DNA of 64,000 nucleotides. Source: Eutrophovita sp913057845. GTDB taxonomy: Bacteria > Pseudomonadota > Gammaproteobacteria > Burkholderiales > Eutrophovitaceae. Made by a program: the position numbers and the translations under genes. Each line of letters begins with the position of its first letter. Position 1 is the stretch's first letter. The stretch covers positions 62,001 to 126,000 of the forward strand of contig CAWUVH010000003.1 of NCBI GenBank assembly GCA_963925895.1, read 5' to 3'. Positions 45,609-54,762 of this stretch are shown here, piece after piece. The notes under the pieces were generated by a model, which saw only the letters and a list, made by a program, of their open reading frames with translations, was not told the DNA's origin and made no database searches.

Positions 45609-46192
45609 CAATCCATAACCCAGCGATACCAGGGCGACGAGACTTCCCACTTATCTGATTCCAAAGCTTCTAGCTGTAGCGCACTGGGAAGAGCGCCAGC
45701 CTCTAACCTCAATCGAACCTGGGCCTCATACTCGACCTCAGGCATCAGCTGCTCCGCATTAAACACCGCCAAATCCATAATGATTCCCGCGGCAGTGAGC
45801 ACTTGTTCTAATGTGTCAAAGTTTTTGTCCCGCCCCCTCAATTTATCCCGTATATGATATTGACGAGTAAGTACATTATACGAAAGCCGATACGGTAAAG
45901 ACGCCTCCACCACTGTTTGGTCCCAAATATTCCACCTTTGTCGCATGACATTAAAATCAAGAACAAACGGTAGCGCGATTCCTTTATGAAGAGCGTCCTG
46001 AATAATCGGACTTAGATCTATATTGAAGGTGGCGTCCAAAGAAAATGTGGCGTCGTTTTGCTGCAGCTTGACGGACTGCACAATGATTCCTTCCGCAAAA
46101 GCGCTCGTCGTACACGAATAAATAATAGCTAATCGCAGAACTACTGCGATCCAATTATTTCTTTTCAAAAAGTACGTGAAAAAATCCATCAT
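45608..46192 (-). CDS. DUF4390 domain protein with signal peptide
   Basis: 194-residue protein of the DUF4390 family. The N-terminus is a hydrophobic signal sequence ending near CTTSAFAEG, so the mature part is probably periplasmic. The body is beta-rich, with WNIWDQTVVEASLPYRLSYN and QYHIRD typical of the family. It overlaps rsmB upstream by 38 bp and ntrY downstream by 4 bp. The conserved position before ntrY suggests a role in the same signalling system, but function is unknown. Confidence 0.82.
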   Translation of the reverse strand: MMDFFTYFLKRNNWIAVVLRLAIIYSCTTSAFAEGIIVQSVKLQQNDATFSLDATFNIDLSPIIQDALHKGIALPFVLDFNVMRQRWNIWDQTVVEASLPYRLSYNVLTRQYHIRDKLRGRDKNFDTLEQVLTAAGIIMDLAVFNAEQLMPEVEYEAQVRLRLEAGALPSALQLEALESDKWEVSSPWYRWVMD

Positions 46193-47423
46193 GACTATCG
46201 TTTGGCAAAATCAAGTGGCCATTATGCGCTTCATATTCAGCGTCGATCTTTGCGTCTGTCTGCTCGTTCAAAAACCATCGCACTTGTTTTTCATTTTCCT
46301 CGGGAAAGATCGAGCATGTTGTGTACAACAATTTACCACCCTTAGCCAAAACCTTCCAGGCTGCGCGCATCAATGCACGTTGTTGGCGAACAAAACTATC
46401 TATGTCTGTTTCTCTTCTCAGCCACTTGACGTCCGGATGTCGGCGCACGACTCCGGAGGCGCTGCAAGGAGCATCCAACAAAACCCGATCATAAACCTCA
46501 GCATCCCACCAACTTTCTATATTGGTCGCATCGGCCACTTGTGTCTTGGCAGTCAAATCAAGTCTGAGTAAGTTCTCTTCTACTCTCAACAACCTTGTCG
46601 CATCTTTATCGAGCGCCGTTAGATGTACGTCCTCTAACTCAAGTATATGACATGCCTTTCCTCCTGGCGCCGAGCACGCATCAAGCACCTTGTGTCCTGG
46701 TTGTAAATCTAATCGGCTTGCTGTTGTTTGAGCGCCCACGTCCTGAACAGACACTAATCCATCAAAAAATCCTGGTATCTGATGTACCGAAACGGGCTCA
46801 TTTAAAATTACTGCCGCGTTTGCAGTAATGTTTTCTGGTAGCCGCCAGCTCACTTGTTGCTGTTCTAATGTTTTCAAATATTGCTCTAGTGAAATACGAC
46901 GCGTATTCACTCGAAGCGCTAGGTTCGGGTGTTGCAAGCTGGATGCAAAGATCATTGCCGCTTGGTCAGGATATTCTCGACGCAACTTTTCTATCCACCA
47001 CGCTTGGTGCTGCAAGCTTGCGGCATCATTTTTAGCAGCAGCCGCTCTAATATCCCCACATTGCCTGAGATAATTACGAAGAACGCCGTTGACTAAACCT
47101 GACAGCTTTGTAAATCCCAGTTGCTTCGCCGCGGAAACGGAGGCATTCACCACCGCATGATCAGCCGCTCGGGTGAATTCAATCAGATAAATCGCAACGA
47201 GGAGCAAATTCACAAGACCATTTGGCCTCTTCGTAACCAGTTGATCAAGTGAAAACTCAAGATAACCTAAGTAGCGCAGGGCACCGTAAACCGTATTTTT
47301 TACCGCCGCTTGGTCGCCCCGTGAACTTATTTTCCCCATTTCTTGAGGGAAAACCGTCTTGAGACTTTGGCCCAACTTGACCCTTGTGACACACGCCTGA
47401 GCGACAAGTTGAATATCAATCAT
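46155..47423 (-). CDS. rsmB: 16S rRNA (cytosine(967)-C(5))-methyltransferase
   Basis: SAM-dependent methylation of C967 in 16S rRNA. The 422-residue protein has the N-terminal NusB-like domain (about 1-135, NTVYGALRYLGYLE, NGVLRNYLR). The SAM domain has VQDVGAQTTA, VLDACSAPGGKACHILE, and the catalytic cysteine motif LLDAPCSASGVVRRHPDVKW. The TTCSIFPEENE block closes it. It lies 9 bp after fmt, in the conserved def-fmt-rsmB order. Confidence 0.95.
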   Translation of the reverse strand: MIDIQLVAQACVTRVKLGQSLKTVFPQEMGKISSRGDQAAVKNTVYGALRYLGYLEFSLDQLVTKRPNGLVNLLLVAIYLIEFTRAADHAVVNASVSAAKQLGFTKLSGLVNGVLRNYLRQCGDIRAAAAKNDAASLQHQAWWIEKLRREYPDQAAMIFASSLQHPNLALRVNTRRISLEQYLKTLEQQQVSWRLPENITANAAVILNEPVSVHQIPGFFDGLVSVQDVGAQTTASRLDLQPGHKVLDACSAPGGKACHILELEDVHLTALDKDATRLLRVEENLLRLDLTAKTQVADATNIESWWDAEVYDRVLLDAPCSASGVVRRHPDVKWLRRETDIDSFVRQQRALMRAAWKVLAKGGKLLYTTCSIFPEENEKQVRWFLNEQTDAKIDAEYEAHNGHLILPNDSHDGFFHVLFEKK

Positions 47424-47432
47424 GATTCAAAG

Positions 47433-48362
47433 TTATTTAAATTCATGACCAACCTTCAAGCCAAAGGCTCTGGCATATTCGGCCGCTGATGATTTTTTTC
47501 CGCCCGGCCTTTGAATCACGCGGACTTTTAGCGCTCCTCTCTTGCAGGCAACAACAAATCCATCTTGCGCTAGCTCAATCACTGTACCTGGTTCACTTTG
47601 TGAGTTTCTTTGATCTAGAGCTATAGTTTCCCAAATTTTAATTCGACTCTCTCCCCAAAAAGTATGCGCGCCCGGCACTGGATCCATAGCCCGCACCAAT
47701 CGGTCTATTTCTGAACTAGTGGCCGTCCAATCGATCAAAGCGTCATCATTATTTATTTTGTGTGCATACGTAACATGGGAGCCCGCCTGTTGAACGACCG
47801 GTATGCGGCCATCCAAATCAGACAGCGTGTGGATGAGAGCCTCGGCGCCAAGGTCCGCCAGGGTGTTGTGTAATGACTTAGCGGTATCATTAGCCACGAT
47901 CGGGATGCGGCGTTCACAAAAGACAGGCCCAGTATCTAGACCCTCCTCCATTTGCATGATACAGACGCCGGTTTCTTTATCCCCAGCCATGATCGCTCGC
48001 TGAATCGGTGCGGCCCCTCTCCACCGCGGCAACAATGATGCGTGCACATTAATGCACCCAAAGGGGAAAGCGATAAGGATTTCTTTTGGCACAATCTGTC
48101 CAAATGCCACAACAATCATTAAGTCCGCACGCGTCTGCCGAACCCTATCAAGCACTCCTGGAGATTTTAAATTCGCGGGCTGATACGCTTCGATACCCAG
48201 ACCAATGGCAGTTTTTTTGACCTCGCTAGGCGTCATTGACATGCCGCGCCCGGCGCGACGGTCGGGTTGCGTTATGACTAAAGGTATTTTATGTCCGCTT
48301 GCTATAAGGGCTTTGAGACTGACCGCCGAGAATGCAGGTGTGCCTGCAAAAATGATATTCAT
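47433..48362 (-). CDS. fmt: Methionyl-tRNA formyltransferase
   Basis: Formylates initiator Met-tRNA using 10-formyl-tetrahydrofolate. The 309-residue protein has IIFAGTPAFSAVSL, TQPDRRAGRGM, the catalytic region NVHASLLPRWRGAAPIQRAI and MEEGLDTGPV. The ATG overlaps the def stop by 4 bp. Together def and fmt handle formylation and deformylation. Confidence 0.97.
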   Translation of the reverse strand: MNIIFAGTPAFSAVSLKALIASGHKIPLVITQPDRRAGRGMSMTPSEVKKTAIGLGIEAYQPANLKSPGVLDRVRQTRADLMIVVAFGQIVPKEILIAFPFGCINVHASLLPRWRGAAPIQRAIMAGDKETGVCIMQMEEGLDTGPVFCERRIPIVANDTAKSLHNTLADLGAEALIHTLSDLDGRIPVVQQAGSHVTYAHKINNDDALIDWTATSSEIDRLVRAMDPVPGAHTFWGESRIKIWETIALDQRNSQSEPGTVIELAQDGFVVACKRGALKVRVIQRPGGKKSSAAEYARAFGLKVGHEFK

Positions 48363-48877
48363 GTCAACTCTTGGTGGTCGAGGCCTTTTTGCTGCTTTCT
48401 TAACTTTTTAATAATCCGCTCTTGCTTAAGTCGAGACAAATATTCAACAAAAACCTTCCCATCTAAGTGGTCGATTTCATGTTGAATACAGACCGCAAGC
48501 ATCCCATCAGCCTCTAAATCAAATTCTTTTCCTGCTTTGTCTAAAGCTCGAAGTTCGACCCACTCTGACCGCTCTATTCGATCAAAAATACCAGGGACGC
48601 TCAAACAGCCTTCTTCAAAAATAATAGCACCCTCTTTCGATCGAATTTCTGGGTTTATTAAGACCAAGAGTTCGTCTCTTGCTTCAGAAATATCAATCAC
48701 AATAACTCGCTCTTGCACATTAACTTGAGTAGCAGCGAGCCCGATGCCCGACGCAGCATACATGGTTTCAGCCATGTCTTCGACGAGGTGACGGATCTTA
48801 TCTCCAACAGCAGTTACTGGTTTTGCTGGGATGTGCAGTCTTTCATCAGGATATTGCAATATGTTCAAAATGCTCAT
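48359..48877 (-). CDS. def: Peptide deformylase
   Basis: Metalloenzyme removing the N-terminal formyl group from nascent proteins. The 172-residue protein has all three motifs: GIGLAATQVNV, EEGCLSVPG with the metal-binding cysteine, and CIQHEIDHLDGKVF with the HExxH pair. It is the first gene of the leftward def-fmt-rsmB operon. The 253-bp region to smg, which normally hosts dprA in related genomes, holds no gene and is AT-rich. Confidence 0.97.
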   Translation of the reverse strand: MSILNILQYPDERLHIPAKPVTAVGDKIRHLVEDMAETMYAASGIGLAATQVNVQERVIVIDISEARDELLVLINPEIRSKEGAIIFEEGCLSVPGIFDRIERSEWVELRALDKAGKEFDLEADGMLAVCIQHEIDHLDGKVFVEYLSRLKQERIIKKLRKQQKGLDHQELT

Positions 48878-49073
48878 TTATTTCGTGAATTGTTTTAATA
48901 ATAAAAGGTACGCTTCTAACTCGATATTTTAACAAAATCGTTACTGTGATTAGATTCTATTTAAGTTTAAATCCAAAAGTTTGTATCCGACCAATTTAAA
49001 TCTGGGTTTATTTTTTCCCTACATATTGACTCTAAGTTTACGATAGGACATCCTCTTAACGACAGCTGAAGAT

Positions 49074-49111
49074 ATCGTTTAGGTCCGATCAGTGGGAACT
49101 TCCTAAACGAT
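49074..49111 (+). promoter_or_regulatory. Stem-loop in the smg 5' leader
   Basis: A perfect 10-bp inverted repeat (ATCGTTTAGG at 49074-49083 and CCTAAACGAT at 49102-49111), with an 18-nt loop, ends 19 nt before the smg ATG. No T run follows, so it is not an intrinsic terminator. It could be a protein-binding or translation-control element in the 253-bp def/smg gap. Confidence 0.4.
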
Positions 49112-49130
49112 CCAACAACTAAGGATTCAT

Positions 49131-49589
49131 ATGTTCGACATACTATTTTATCTCGTCGAGAATTTTTTCCCGCACGGCACGCTTCCAGATAACGAAACAA
49201 TCTCTCGAAAACTGTCTGATGCTGGCTTCGAAGATGAAGATATCTCCGAAGTTCTAGGATGGCTACGTGGGTTTAGCTCTTTTGAGGATCCTAATGCCTA
49301 TCGAGGAAGCCTAGAAACAATTGACGGGTTTCGGGTTTTTTCTCCCGAGGAAATTCACGGACTTTCAACAAAAGCGCGCGGATTCTTAACGTTTTTAGTC
49401 GAATCCCACCTAATTACGGCAAGTCAGCGAGAAATAATCATTGAGCGGGTCATTGCCCTATCCGAGGCCCAAGTAGGGGTTGATGAAATCAAACTGATCG
49501 TATTGCTCGCCTTGTGGCACGAACAAGAATCCATAGACGGTATGATGCTAGAACTATTGGCTGCTCGAGACGAATCCAGCCTGCAATAA
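49131..49589 (+). CDS. smg: Smg (DUF494) family protein
   Basis: 152-residue Smg/DUF494 protein. It starts MFDILFYLVENFF, followed by acidic helical segments (LSDAGFEDEDISEVLGWL) and LLALWHEQES, typical of the family. Molecular function is not established; the gene usually lies next to dprA and topA. Here dprA is absent. AAGGA upstream of the ATG fits a ribosome site. Confidence 0.88.
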   Translation: MFDILFYLVENFFPHGTLPDNETISRKLSDAGFEDEDISEVLGWLRGFSSFEDPNAYRGSLETIDGFRVFSPEEIHGLSTKARGFLTFLVESHLITASQREIIIERVIALSEAQVGVDEIKLIVLLALWHEQESIDGMMLELLAARDESSLQ

Positions 49590-49600
49590 ATGCTATCAAG

Positions 49601-49629
49601 TTGGCGTAAACCGTTAACTCTTGTATGAT
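49601..49629 (+). promoter_or_regulatory. Candidate sigma70 promoter for topA
   Basis: TTGGCG (49601-49606) and TATGAT (49624-49629) are spaced by 17 bp, in the 65-bp gap between smg and topA. Transcription would begin near 49636, 19 nt before the ATG. Confidence 0.5.
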
Positions 49630-49654
49630 CCTGCCAAAATCTCATCGGTAAATC

Positions 49655-52351
49655 ATGGCTCAAAATCTCCTAATAGTCGAATCTCCATCGAAAGCAAGCA
49701 CTCTTAAAAAGTATTTGGGAGACACGTTTGACATCCTCGCATCTTATGGCCACGTCAGAGACCTTCGGGCCAAAGAAGGAGCTGTCAACACAGATAATGG
49801 CTTCACGCTTGATTACGAACTGGTCGCTCGAAACAAAAAACACCTCGATGCGATCACAAAAGCCGTTAAACAGGCAGATACCATTTTTCTGGCGACCGAT
49901 CCCGATAGAGAGGGAGAGGCGATAGCTTGGCATCTTGCGGAAATACTTCACAGTAAGAAACTGCTAAAAGGCAAGAATCTTAAACGAGTCGTCTTCTATG
50001 AAATAACAGAATCTGCCGTACAAGAGGCCATCAACAAGCCCCGAGATATTGCGATGCCGCTAGTCAATGCGCAACAAGCCAGACGAGCGCTAGACCACCT
50101 AGTCGGATTTAATTTATCTCCAATTTTATGGCGAAAAATCGCGAGAAACTTGTCCGCCGGCAGAGTGCAAAGTCCAGCTCTGCGCCTAATTGTTGAGCGA
50201 GAACAAGAAATAGAACAATTCGATAATGAAGAATATTGGTCTATCCACCTCAAAACAGCCAAGGGAAAACAATCCTTTGAAGCAAAACTAGCAAGCTTTA
50301 AAGATACAAAGGTCGAACAGTTTTCGTTCCGAACGGAAAATGAACAGCTGGCGATAATCGAAGAAATAAGAAATAATTCAAACAACGTATTGACGGTTTC
50401 TAGAATTTCTCGTAAACCTCGGTCACGATCCCCTGCTGCACCTTTCACGACATCGACACTACAACAAGAAGCAGTGCGGAAGCTCGGGCTAACGGCTAGA
50501 TCTACCATGAGTGCCGCACAGCAGCTCTACGAAGGTATCGGTATCGGCGGGTCTATTGAAGGCCTAATCACCTATATGCGTACAGACTCAATGGCACTAT
50601 CGGGCGAGGCGATCAATGACATCAGAAAATACGTCTCTACCAATTTTTCGGCCGATTACCTTCCAGCAAAACCTGTTGTCTACAAGACAAAATCAAAAAA
50701 TGCTCAAGAAGCTCATGAGGCAATACGTCCGACATCAATCAGTCGTACGCCAGAATCTTTAAAACCATTTCTTCGCCCCGATCAAGCAGCCCTTTATGAA
50801 ATGATTTGGAAACGAACCGTCGCCTCACAAATGGCGGCGGCTAAATTTGACACAACAAGCGTTGACTTAGAAACAAAACCAACTGGAACCCTATTCCGTG
50901 CAAATGGGCAAATATTGGTTTTCCCTGGATTTATGTCGGTTTATCTAGAGGGCGCAGACGACGCTGTGGTTGAAAGCGAATCTAAGCTACCCGAGCTTTC
51001 CGAAAAGGATGTGCTGTCCATAGAAGATATTTTTGGCGAACAACACTTTACCCAGCCACCACCACGTTATTCTGAAGCCAGTATAGTCAAAATACTGGAA
51101 GAATACGGTATTGGCAGGCCGTCAACTTATGCGAATATCATCTCGACCCTTGTAGAGAGAGGTTATGCTGTTTTAGACAAAAAACGATTTATCCCCACAG
51201 ATGTCGGACGCATTGTTAATAATTTTTTAACTACTCATTTCGATACTTATTTAGATTATAGTTTTACGGCTGATCTCGAAGCTGAATTAGACGAGGTCTC
51301 TAACGGAAAACTTGATTGGGTCAAAGTCATAGGCAAATTTTGGAAATCTTTCTCCGAACAGATTGAAATGAAGTCTGGAGCAAGCAGAGGTATTCCGCTA
51401 CCCGGGGCTGAAAATCCGATTCGCGCCTGGAAAGAATTTTCAAGACAAATTACAACGACGGATTGGGTCGAAAATAAAAAACCTGAAGACTGCCCAAAAT
51501 GCTCTAGTCCTGTTCTTCTTCAGAACAGCTCGAGAGGACTCTTTGTCGGTTGTAGCGGTTATCCAAAATGTGACTTCACGGAACCATTCGGCACGGGACC
51601 GATTCAAAAAGAACCTCTTTTGCTTGGCCAAGACCCAGACTCTTCAAAATCTATTTTCCTGCTAAGCGGGCCTTACGGGCCATACGTACAAATTGGAGAA
51701 ACGCCTCCCCAAGGATCAAAGGAAAAGAAACCTAAGCGCGGTACTTGGCCAAAAGATGCTCCCTTTCCTTTTGAGGCTAGCGAGGAGGCTTTTGCAACGG
51801 CACTCAAGGCACTAAGCCTGCCAAGAAATATCGGACTGCATCCCGAAACACAGAAGCCTGTAGAGGCAAATATCGGGCGTTTCGGGCCTTATCTAAAGCA
51901 TGATGGCGGCTTCAAATCGATACCCAAGACTGACAGCGTTTACGATGTTGCCTTAGACAGAGCGGTCGAGCTTCTCGCGCAAAAAGGAACATCTAGCGGA
52001 AGAGCATTAGGTGATCACCCGACCGACAAAAAGCCTATCTCGGTTAGAAGTGGCCGTTATGGGCCATACGTCAAATATGGTTCTGTCAATGCGACCATTC
52101 CAAAAGACCTAGACCCGGATACCATCACGCTTGACGAAGCGGTTATATTAATCAACCAGAAACTGGAAAAGTCGCCGCAAAAAGCAACCAAAAAAGCTAC
52201 AGCGAAGAAACCAGCAGCGAAGAAACCAGCAGCGAAGAAACCAGCAGCGAAGAAACCAGCAACGAAGAAACCAGCAGCGAAGAAACCAGCAGCGAAGAAA
52301 CCAGCAGCGAAGAAACCAGCAGCGAAGAAACCAGCAGCGAAGAAACCCTAA
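49655..52351 (+). CDS. topA: DNA topoisomerase I
   Basis: Type IA topoisomerase that relaxes negative supercoils. The 898-residue protein has the Toprim motif LIVESPSKASTLKKYLG and ATDPDREGEA. The active-site tyrosine lies in ITYMRTDSM near residue 310, followed by the AQEAHEAIRPT motif. A C4 zinc-ribbon (CPKCSS...CSGYPKCDF) lies near residues 615-645, then C-terminal repeat domains such as FGPYLKHDGGFK. The last 50 residues are ten repeats of AAKKP, a basic tail. Its stop codon overlaps the convergent gyrB stop by 4 bp. Confidence 0.97.
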   Translation: MAQNLLIVESPSKASTLKKYLGDTFDILASYGHVRDLRAKEGAVNTDNGFTLDYELVARNKKHLDAITKAVKQADTIFLATDPDREGEAIAWHLAEILHSKKLLKGKNLKRVVFYEITESAVQEAINKPRDIAMPLVNAQQARRALDHLVGFNLSPILWRKIARNLSAGRVQSPALRLIVEREQEIEQFDNEEYWSIHLKTAKGKQSFEAKLASFKDTKVEQFSFRTENEQLAIIEEIRNNSNNVLTVSRISRKPRSRSPAAPFTTSTLQQEAVRKLGLTARSTMSAAQQLYEGIGIGGSIEGLITYMRTDSMALSGEAINDIRKYVSTNFSADYLPAKPVVYKTKSKNAQEAHEAIRPTSISRTPESLKPFLRPDQAALYEMIWKRTVASQMAAAKFDTTSVDLETKPTGTLFRANGQILVFPGFMSVYLEGADDAVVESESKLPELSEKDVLSIEDIFGEQHFTQPPPRYSEASIVKILEEYGIGRPSTYANIISTLVERGYAVLDKKRFIPTDVGRIVNNFLTTHFDTYLDYSFTADLEAELDEVSNGKLDWVKVIGKFWKSFSEQIEMKSGASRGIPLPGAENPIRAWKEFSRQITTTDWVENKKPEDCPKCSSPVLLQNSSRGLFVGCSGYPKCDFTEPFGTGPIQKEPLLLGQDPDSSKSIFLLSGPYGPYVQIGETPPQGSKEKKPKRGTWPKDAPFPFEASEEAFATALKALSLPRNIGLHPETQKPVEANIGRFGPYLKHDGGFKSIPKTDSVYDVALDRAVELLAQKGTSSGRALGDHPTDKKPISVRSGRYGPYVKYGSVNATIPKDLDPDTITLDEAVILINQKLEKSPQKATKKATAKKPAAKKPAAKKPAAKKPATKKPAAKKPAAKKPAAKKPAAKKPAAKKP
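52199..52348 (+). repeat. Ten 15-bp tandem repeats encoding the TopA lysine-rich tail
   Basis: Ten in-frame copies of a 15-bp unit (GCAGCGAAGAAACCA with minor variants) run from 52199 to 52348 and encode AAKKP repeats. Copies 1 and 5 differ by single bases (ACA and ACG), and the last ends CCC. The near identity makes copy number likely to vary by slippage, without frameshift because the unit is five codons. Confidence 0.95.
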
Positions 52352-54753
52352 ACGTCTAGATTTCTAGCGCGCAGGGCGTTAGCCTCAATAAACGCCCTTC
52401 TGGGCTCAACCAAATCGCCCATTAACGTCGTAAAAATAGCATCTGCTGCTATAGCATCCTCTACTCTGGTTTTTAGTAAAATTCGAGCTGAGGGGTCCAT
52501 TGTTGTTTCCCATAACTGATCTGGATTCATTTCTCCCAAACCTTTATAACGCTGCACACCTATATTTCGTTTTGCGTCCTCAAGCAACCAATCTAAAACT
52601 TCTTTAAAGCTGTTTGCTATATGTTCCCGCTCTTTTCTTCGGACAATTGTTCCTTCTGTAAAAAGATCTGCGGTAAGTTTTGATGTGGAGACCAACTGCC
52701 GATATTCTCCACTTGAAACAAAGTCTTCATCTATTAACGTTTCATATTCATTGCCATGAGTAAGGCGGACAATTTTAATGGAGTAATTCGGTAGACCACC
52801 CTCTTCTAATATTGAGTTATCGACTAACTCTACACGTTGGCCCTGAAGCGACCCGGATATTTTATTTATAGTTTCTGTGGCCTCTTCAGCGCTCCCCAGA
52901 TGAATTTCTAGACCATTAAGCACCGCGTCTAGCATTGTTCGATCATATCTGTAACTCAGTCGGTCTACGATCGCTTCCGCTGCAATATAAGATCGAGCAA
53001 TTTCCGCGATTGCCTCTATAGAAATAGTTTCACCGTCTTTGCCAATAACTTCAGCATCTTTGAGCGCTACTGTTAAGGTGTAGTCTTTAAGTTCTGGGTC
53101 GTCTTTTAAATATTGTTCATTCTTGCCTAGCTTTACTTTATATAACGGGGGTTGCGCGATATAGATGTGGCCACCCTCTACCAGTTCCGGCATTTGTCGA
53201 TAGAAAAAGGTCAACAACAACGTTCTAATGTGTGACCCGTCAACATCAGCATCAGTCATGATGATAATGCGGTGGTATCGAAGCTTACTCGGATCGTAGT
53301 CGTCTTTTCCAATTCCCGTACCCAAGGCAGTAATTAATGAGGTTATTTCTGTAGACGATATTAATTTCTCGAATCTTGCTTTTTCTACATTTAATATTTT
53401 TCCCTTGAGCGGTAATATCGCCTGAAACTTACGATCTCTACCCTGTTTTGCGGAGCCGCCAGCCGAATCGCCCTCGACCAAATAAATTTCTGAGAGTGCC
53501 GGATCTTTTTCCTGACAATCTGCTAATTTGCCAGGTAACCCGAGGCCATCTAAAATCCCTTTTCTTCGCGTCAATTCTCGCGCTTTTCGTGCTGCTTCTC
53601 GCGCTCTTGCCGAATCAACAATTTTTCCTACTACGGTTTTGGCTTCAACTGGATTTTCTAATAACCAATCTGTTAGTCCTTGAGAAATTGCTTTCTCTAC
53701 AACGGGTCTACATTCTGGTGACACCAGCTTGTCTTTTGTTTGTGACGAGAATTTTGGATCAGGTATTTTAACAGAGAGCACACAGGTTATACCCTCTCTC
53801 ATGTCTTCTCCTGTTGTTTCTACTTTTGCTTTTTTTGCGAAGTCGTTAGCTTCAATATATTGGTTCAGCGTCCTCGTCATGGCGGTTTTCAGGGCGGCTA
53901 AATGTGTGCCTCCATCTCGTTGTGGGATGTTATTAGTGAAACATAAAACTTGTTCTTGGTAGGAATCATTCCATTGAATTGATGCTTCCGCAGTAATACC
54001 ATCTGCCTCGAAACTTGTATGAAAAATATTTTTATGTAACACGCTTTTGTTTTTATTGATGTATTCCACAAAACCACTTACGCCGCCCTCATAACTAAAC
54101 AGTTCGTTTCTTCCGGTTTTTTCATCATTAAGTTTAATTTTTACCCCATTATTTAAAAACGAGAGTTCCCTCAGTCGTTTGGCTAAAATTTCATAATGAA
54201 ATTCAACGCTTCCAAAAACCTCAGTACTTGCTAAAAAATAGATTTTTGTTCCGGTTTTTTGACTCGTACCAATTTGTTTTAGCGGACTATCGGGCGCGCC
54301 GTCTGAGAAAGACATTTCGTGTTCGAACCCATCTCGACATATTGTGAGTGTTAACTTTGTTGAAAGGGCATTAACGACAGACACACCGACGCCATGAAGA
54401 CCACCTGAGATCTTGTAAGAATTACTATCAAATTTTCCACCGGCGTGTAGTACTGTCATTACAATTTCCGGCGTAGAGCGGCCCTCTTCATCTTCTGGGT
54501 GAACGTCTGTGGGTATCCCACGACCATTGTCTATGACTGAAACACCACCATCTGCATGTATCGTGATGTTGATCTCATCGCAATGTCCAGCCAGAGCCTC
54601 ATCAATGGAATTGTCAACAACCTCAAATACCATGTGATGTAATCCTGTGCCATCACTGGTGTCGCCAATATACATTCCTGGCCTTTTTCTTACTGCCTCT
54701 AGACCTTTAAGAACTTTAATGCTACCTGCTGAATATTCTTCTTGTTCTGCCAT
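52348..54753 (-). CDS. gyrB: DNA gyrase subunit B
   Basis: ATPase subunit of gyrase, introducing negative supercoils. The 801-residue length is standard. The GHKL ATP site has EVVDNSIDEALAGHC, DNGRGIPTDVHPE and GGLHGVGVSVVNALS. The Toprim region has LVEGDSAGGSAKQGRDR and IIMTDADVDGSHIRTLLLTFFYR, and the C-terminal RYKGLGEMNPDQLWETTMDP is diagnostic. It follows dnaN by 9 bp. topA converges on it and overlaps at the stop codons. Confidence 0.98.
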   Translation of the reverse strand: MAEQEEYSAGSIKVLKGLEAVRKRPGMYIGDTSDGTGLHHMVFEVVDNSIDEALAGHCDEINITIHADGGVSVIDNGRGIPTDVHPEDEEGRSTPEIVMTVLHAGGKFDSNSYKISGGLHGVGVSVVNALSTKLTLTICRDGFEHEMSFSDGAPDSPLKQIGTSQKTGTKIYFLASTEVFGSVEFHYEILAKRLRELSFLNNGVKIKLNDEKTGRNELFSYEGGVSGFVEYINKNKSVLHKNIFHTSFEADGITAEASIQWNDSYQEQVLCFTNNIPQRDGGTHLAALKTAMTRTLNQYIEANDFAKKAKVETTGEDMREGITCVLSVKIPDPKFSSQTKDKLVSPECRPVVEKAISQGLTDWLLENPVEAKTVVGKIVDSARAREAARKARELTRRKGILDGLGLPGKLADCQEKDPALSEIYLVEGDSAGGSAKQGRDRKFQAILPLKGKILNVEKARFEKLISSTEITSLITALGTGIGKDDYDPSKLRYHRIIIMTDADVDGSHIRTLLLTFFYRQMPELVEGGHIYIAQPPLYKVKLGKNEQYLKDDPELKDYTLTVALKDAEVIGKDGETISIEAIAEIARSYIAAEAIVDRLSYRYDRTMLDAVLNGLEIHLGSAEEATETINKISGSLQGQRVELVDNSILEEGGLPNYSIKIVRLTHGNEYETLIDEDFVSSGEYRQLVSTSKLTADLFTEGTIVRRKEREHIANSFKEVLDWLLEDAKRNIGVQRYKGLGEMNPDQLWETTMDPSARILLKTRVEDAIAADAIFTTLMGDLVEPRRAFIEANALRARNLDV

Positions 54754-54762
54754 TCGTTTTTC

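Noticed and set aside
49996..50508. Open frame of 170 codons on the minus strand opposite topA
   Set aside because: Antisense shadow of the topoisomerase core, Cys/Ser-rich, with no ribosome site or family features.
52199..52348. Regular short repeats resembling a CRISPR-like array
   Set aside because: Units are contiguous with no spacers, in frame within topA, and encode a lysine-rich tail.
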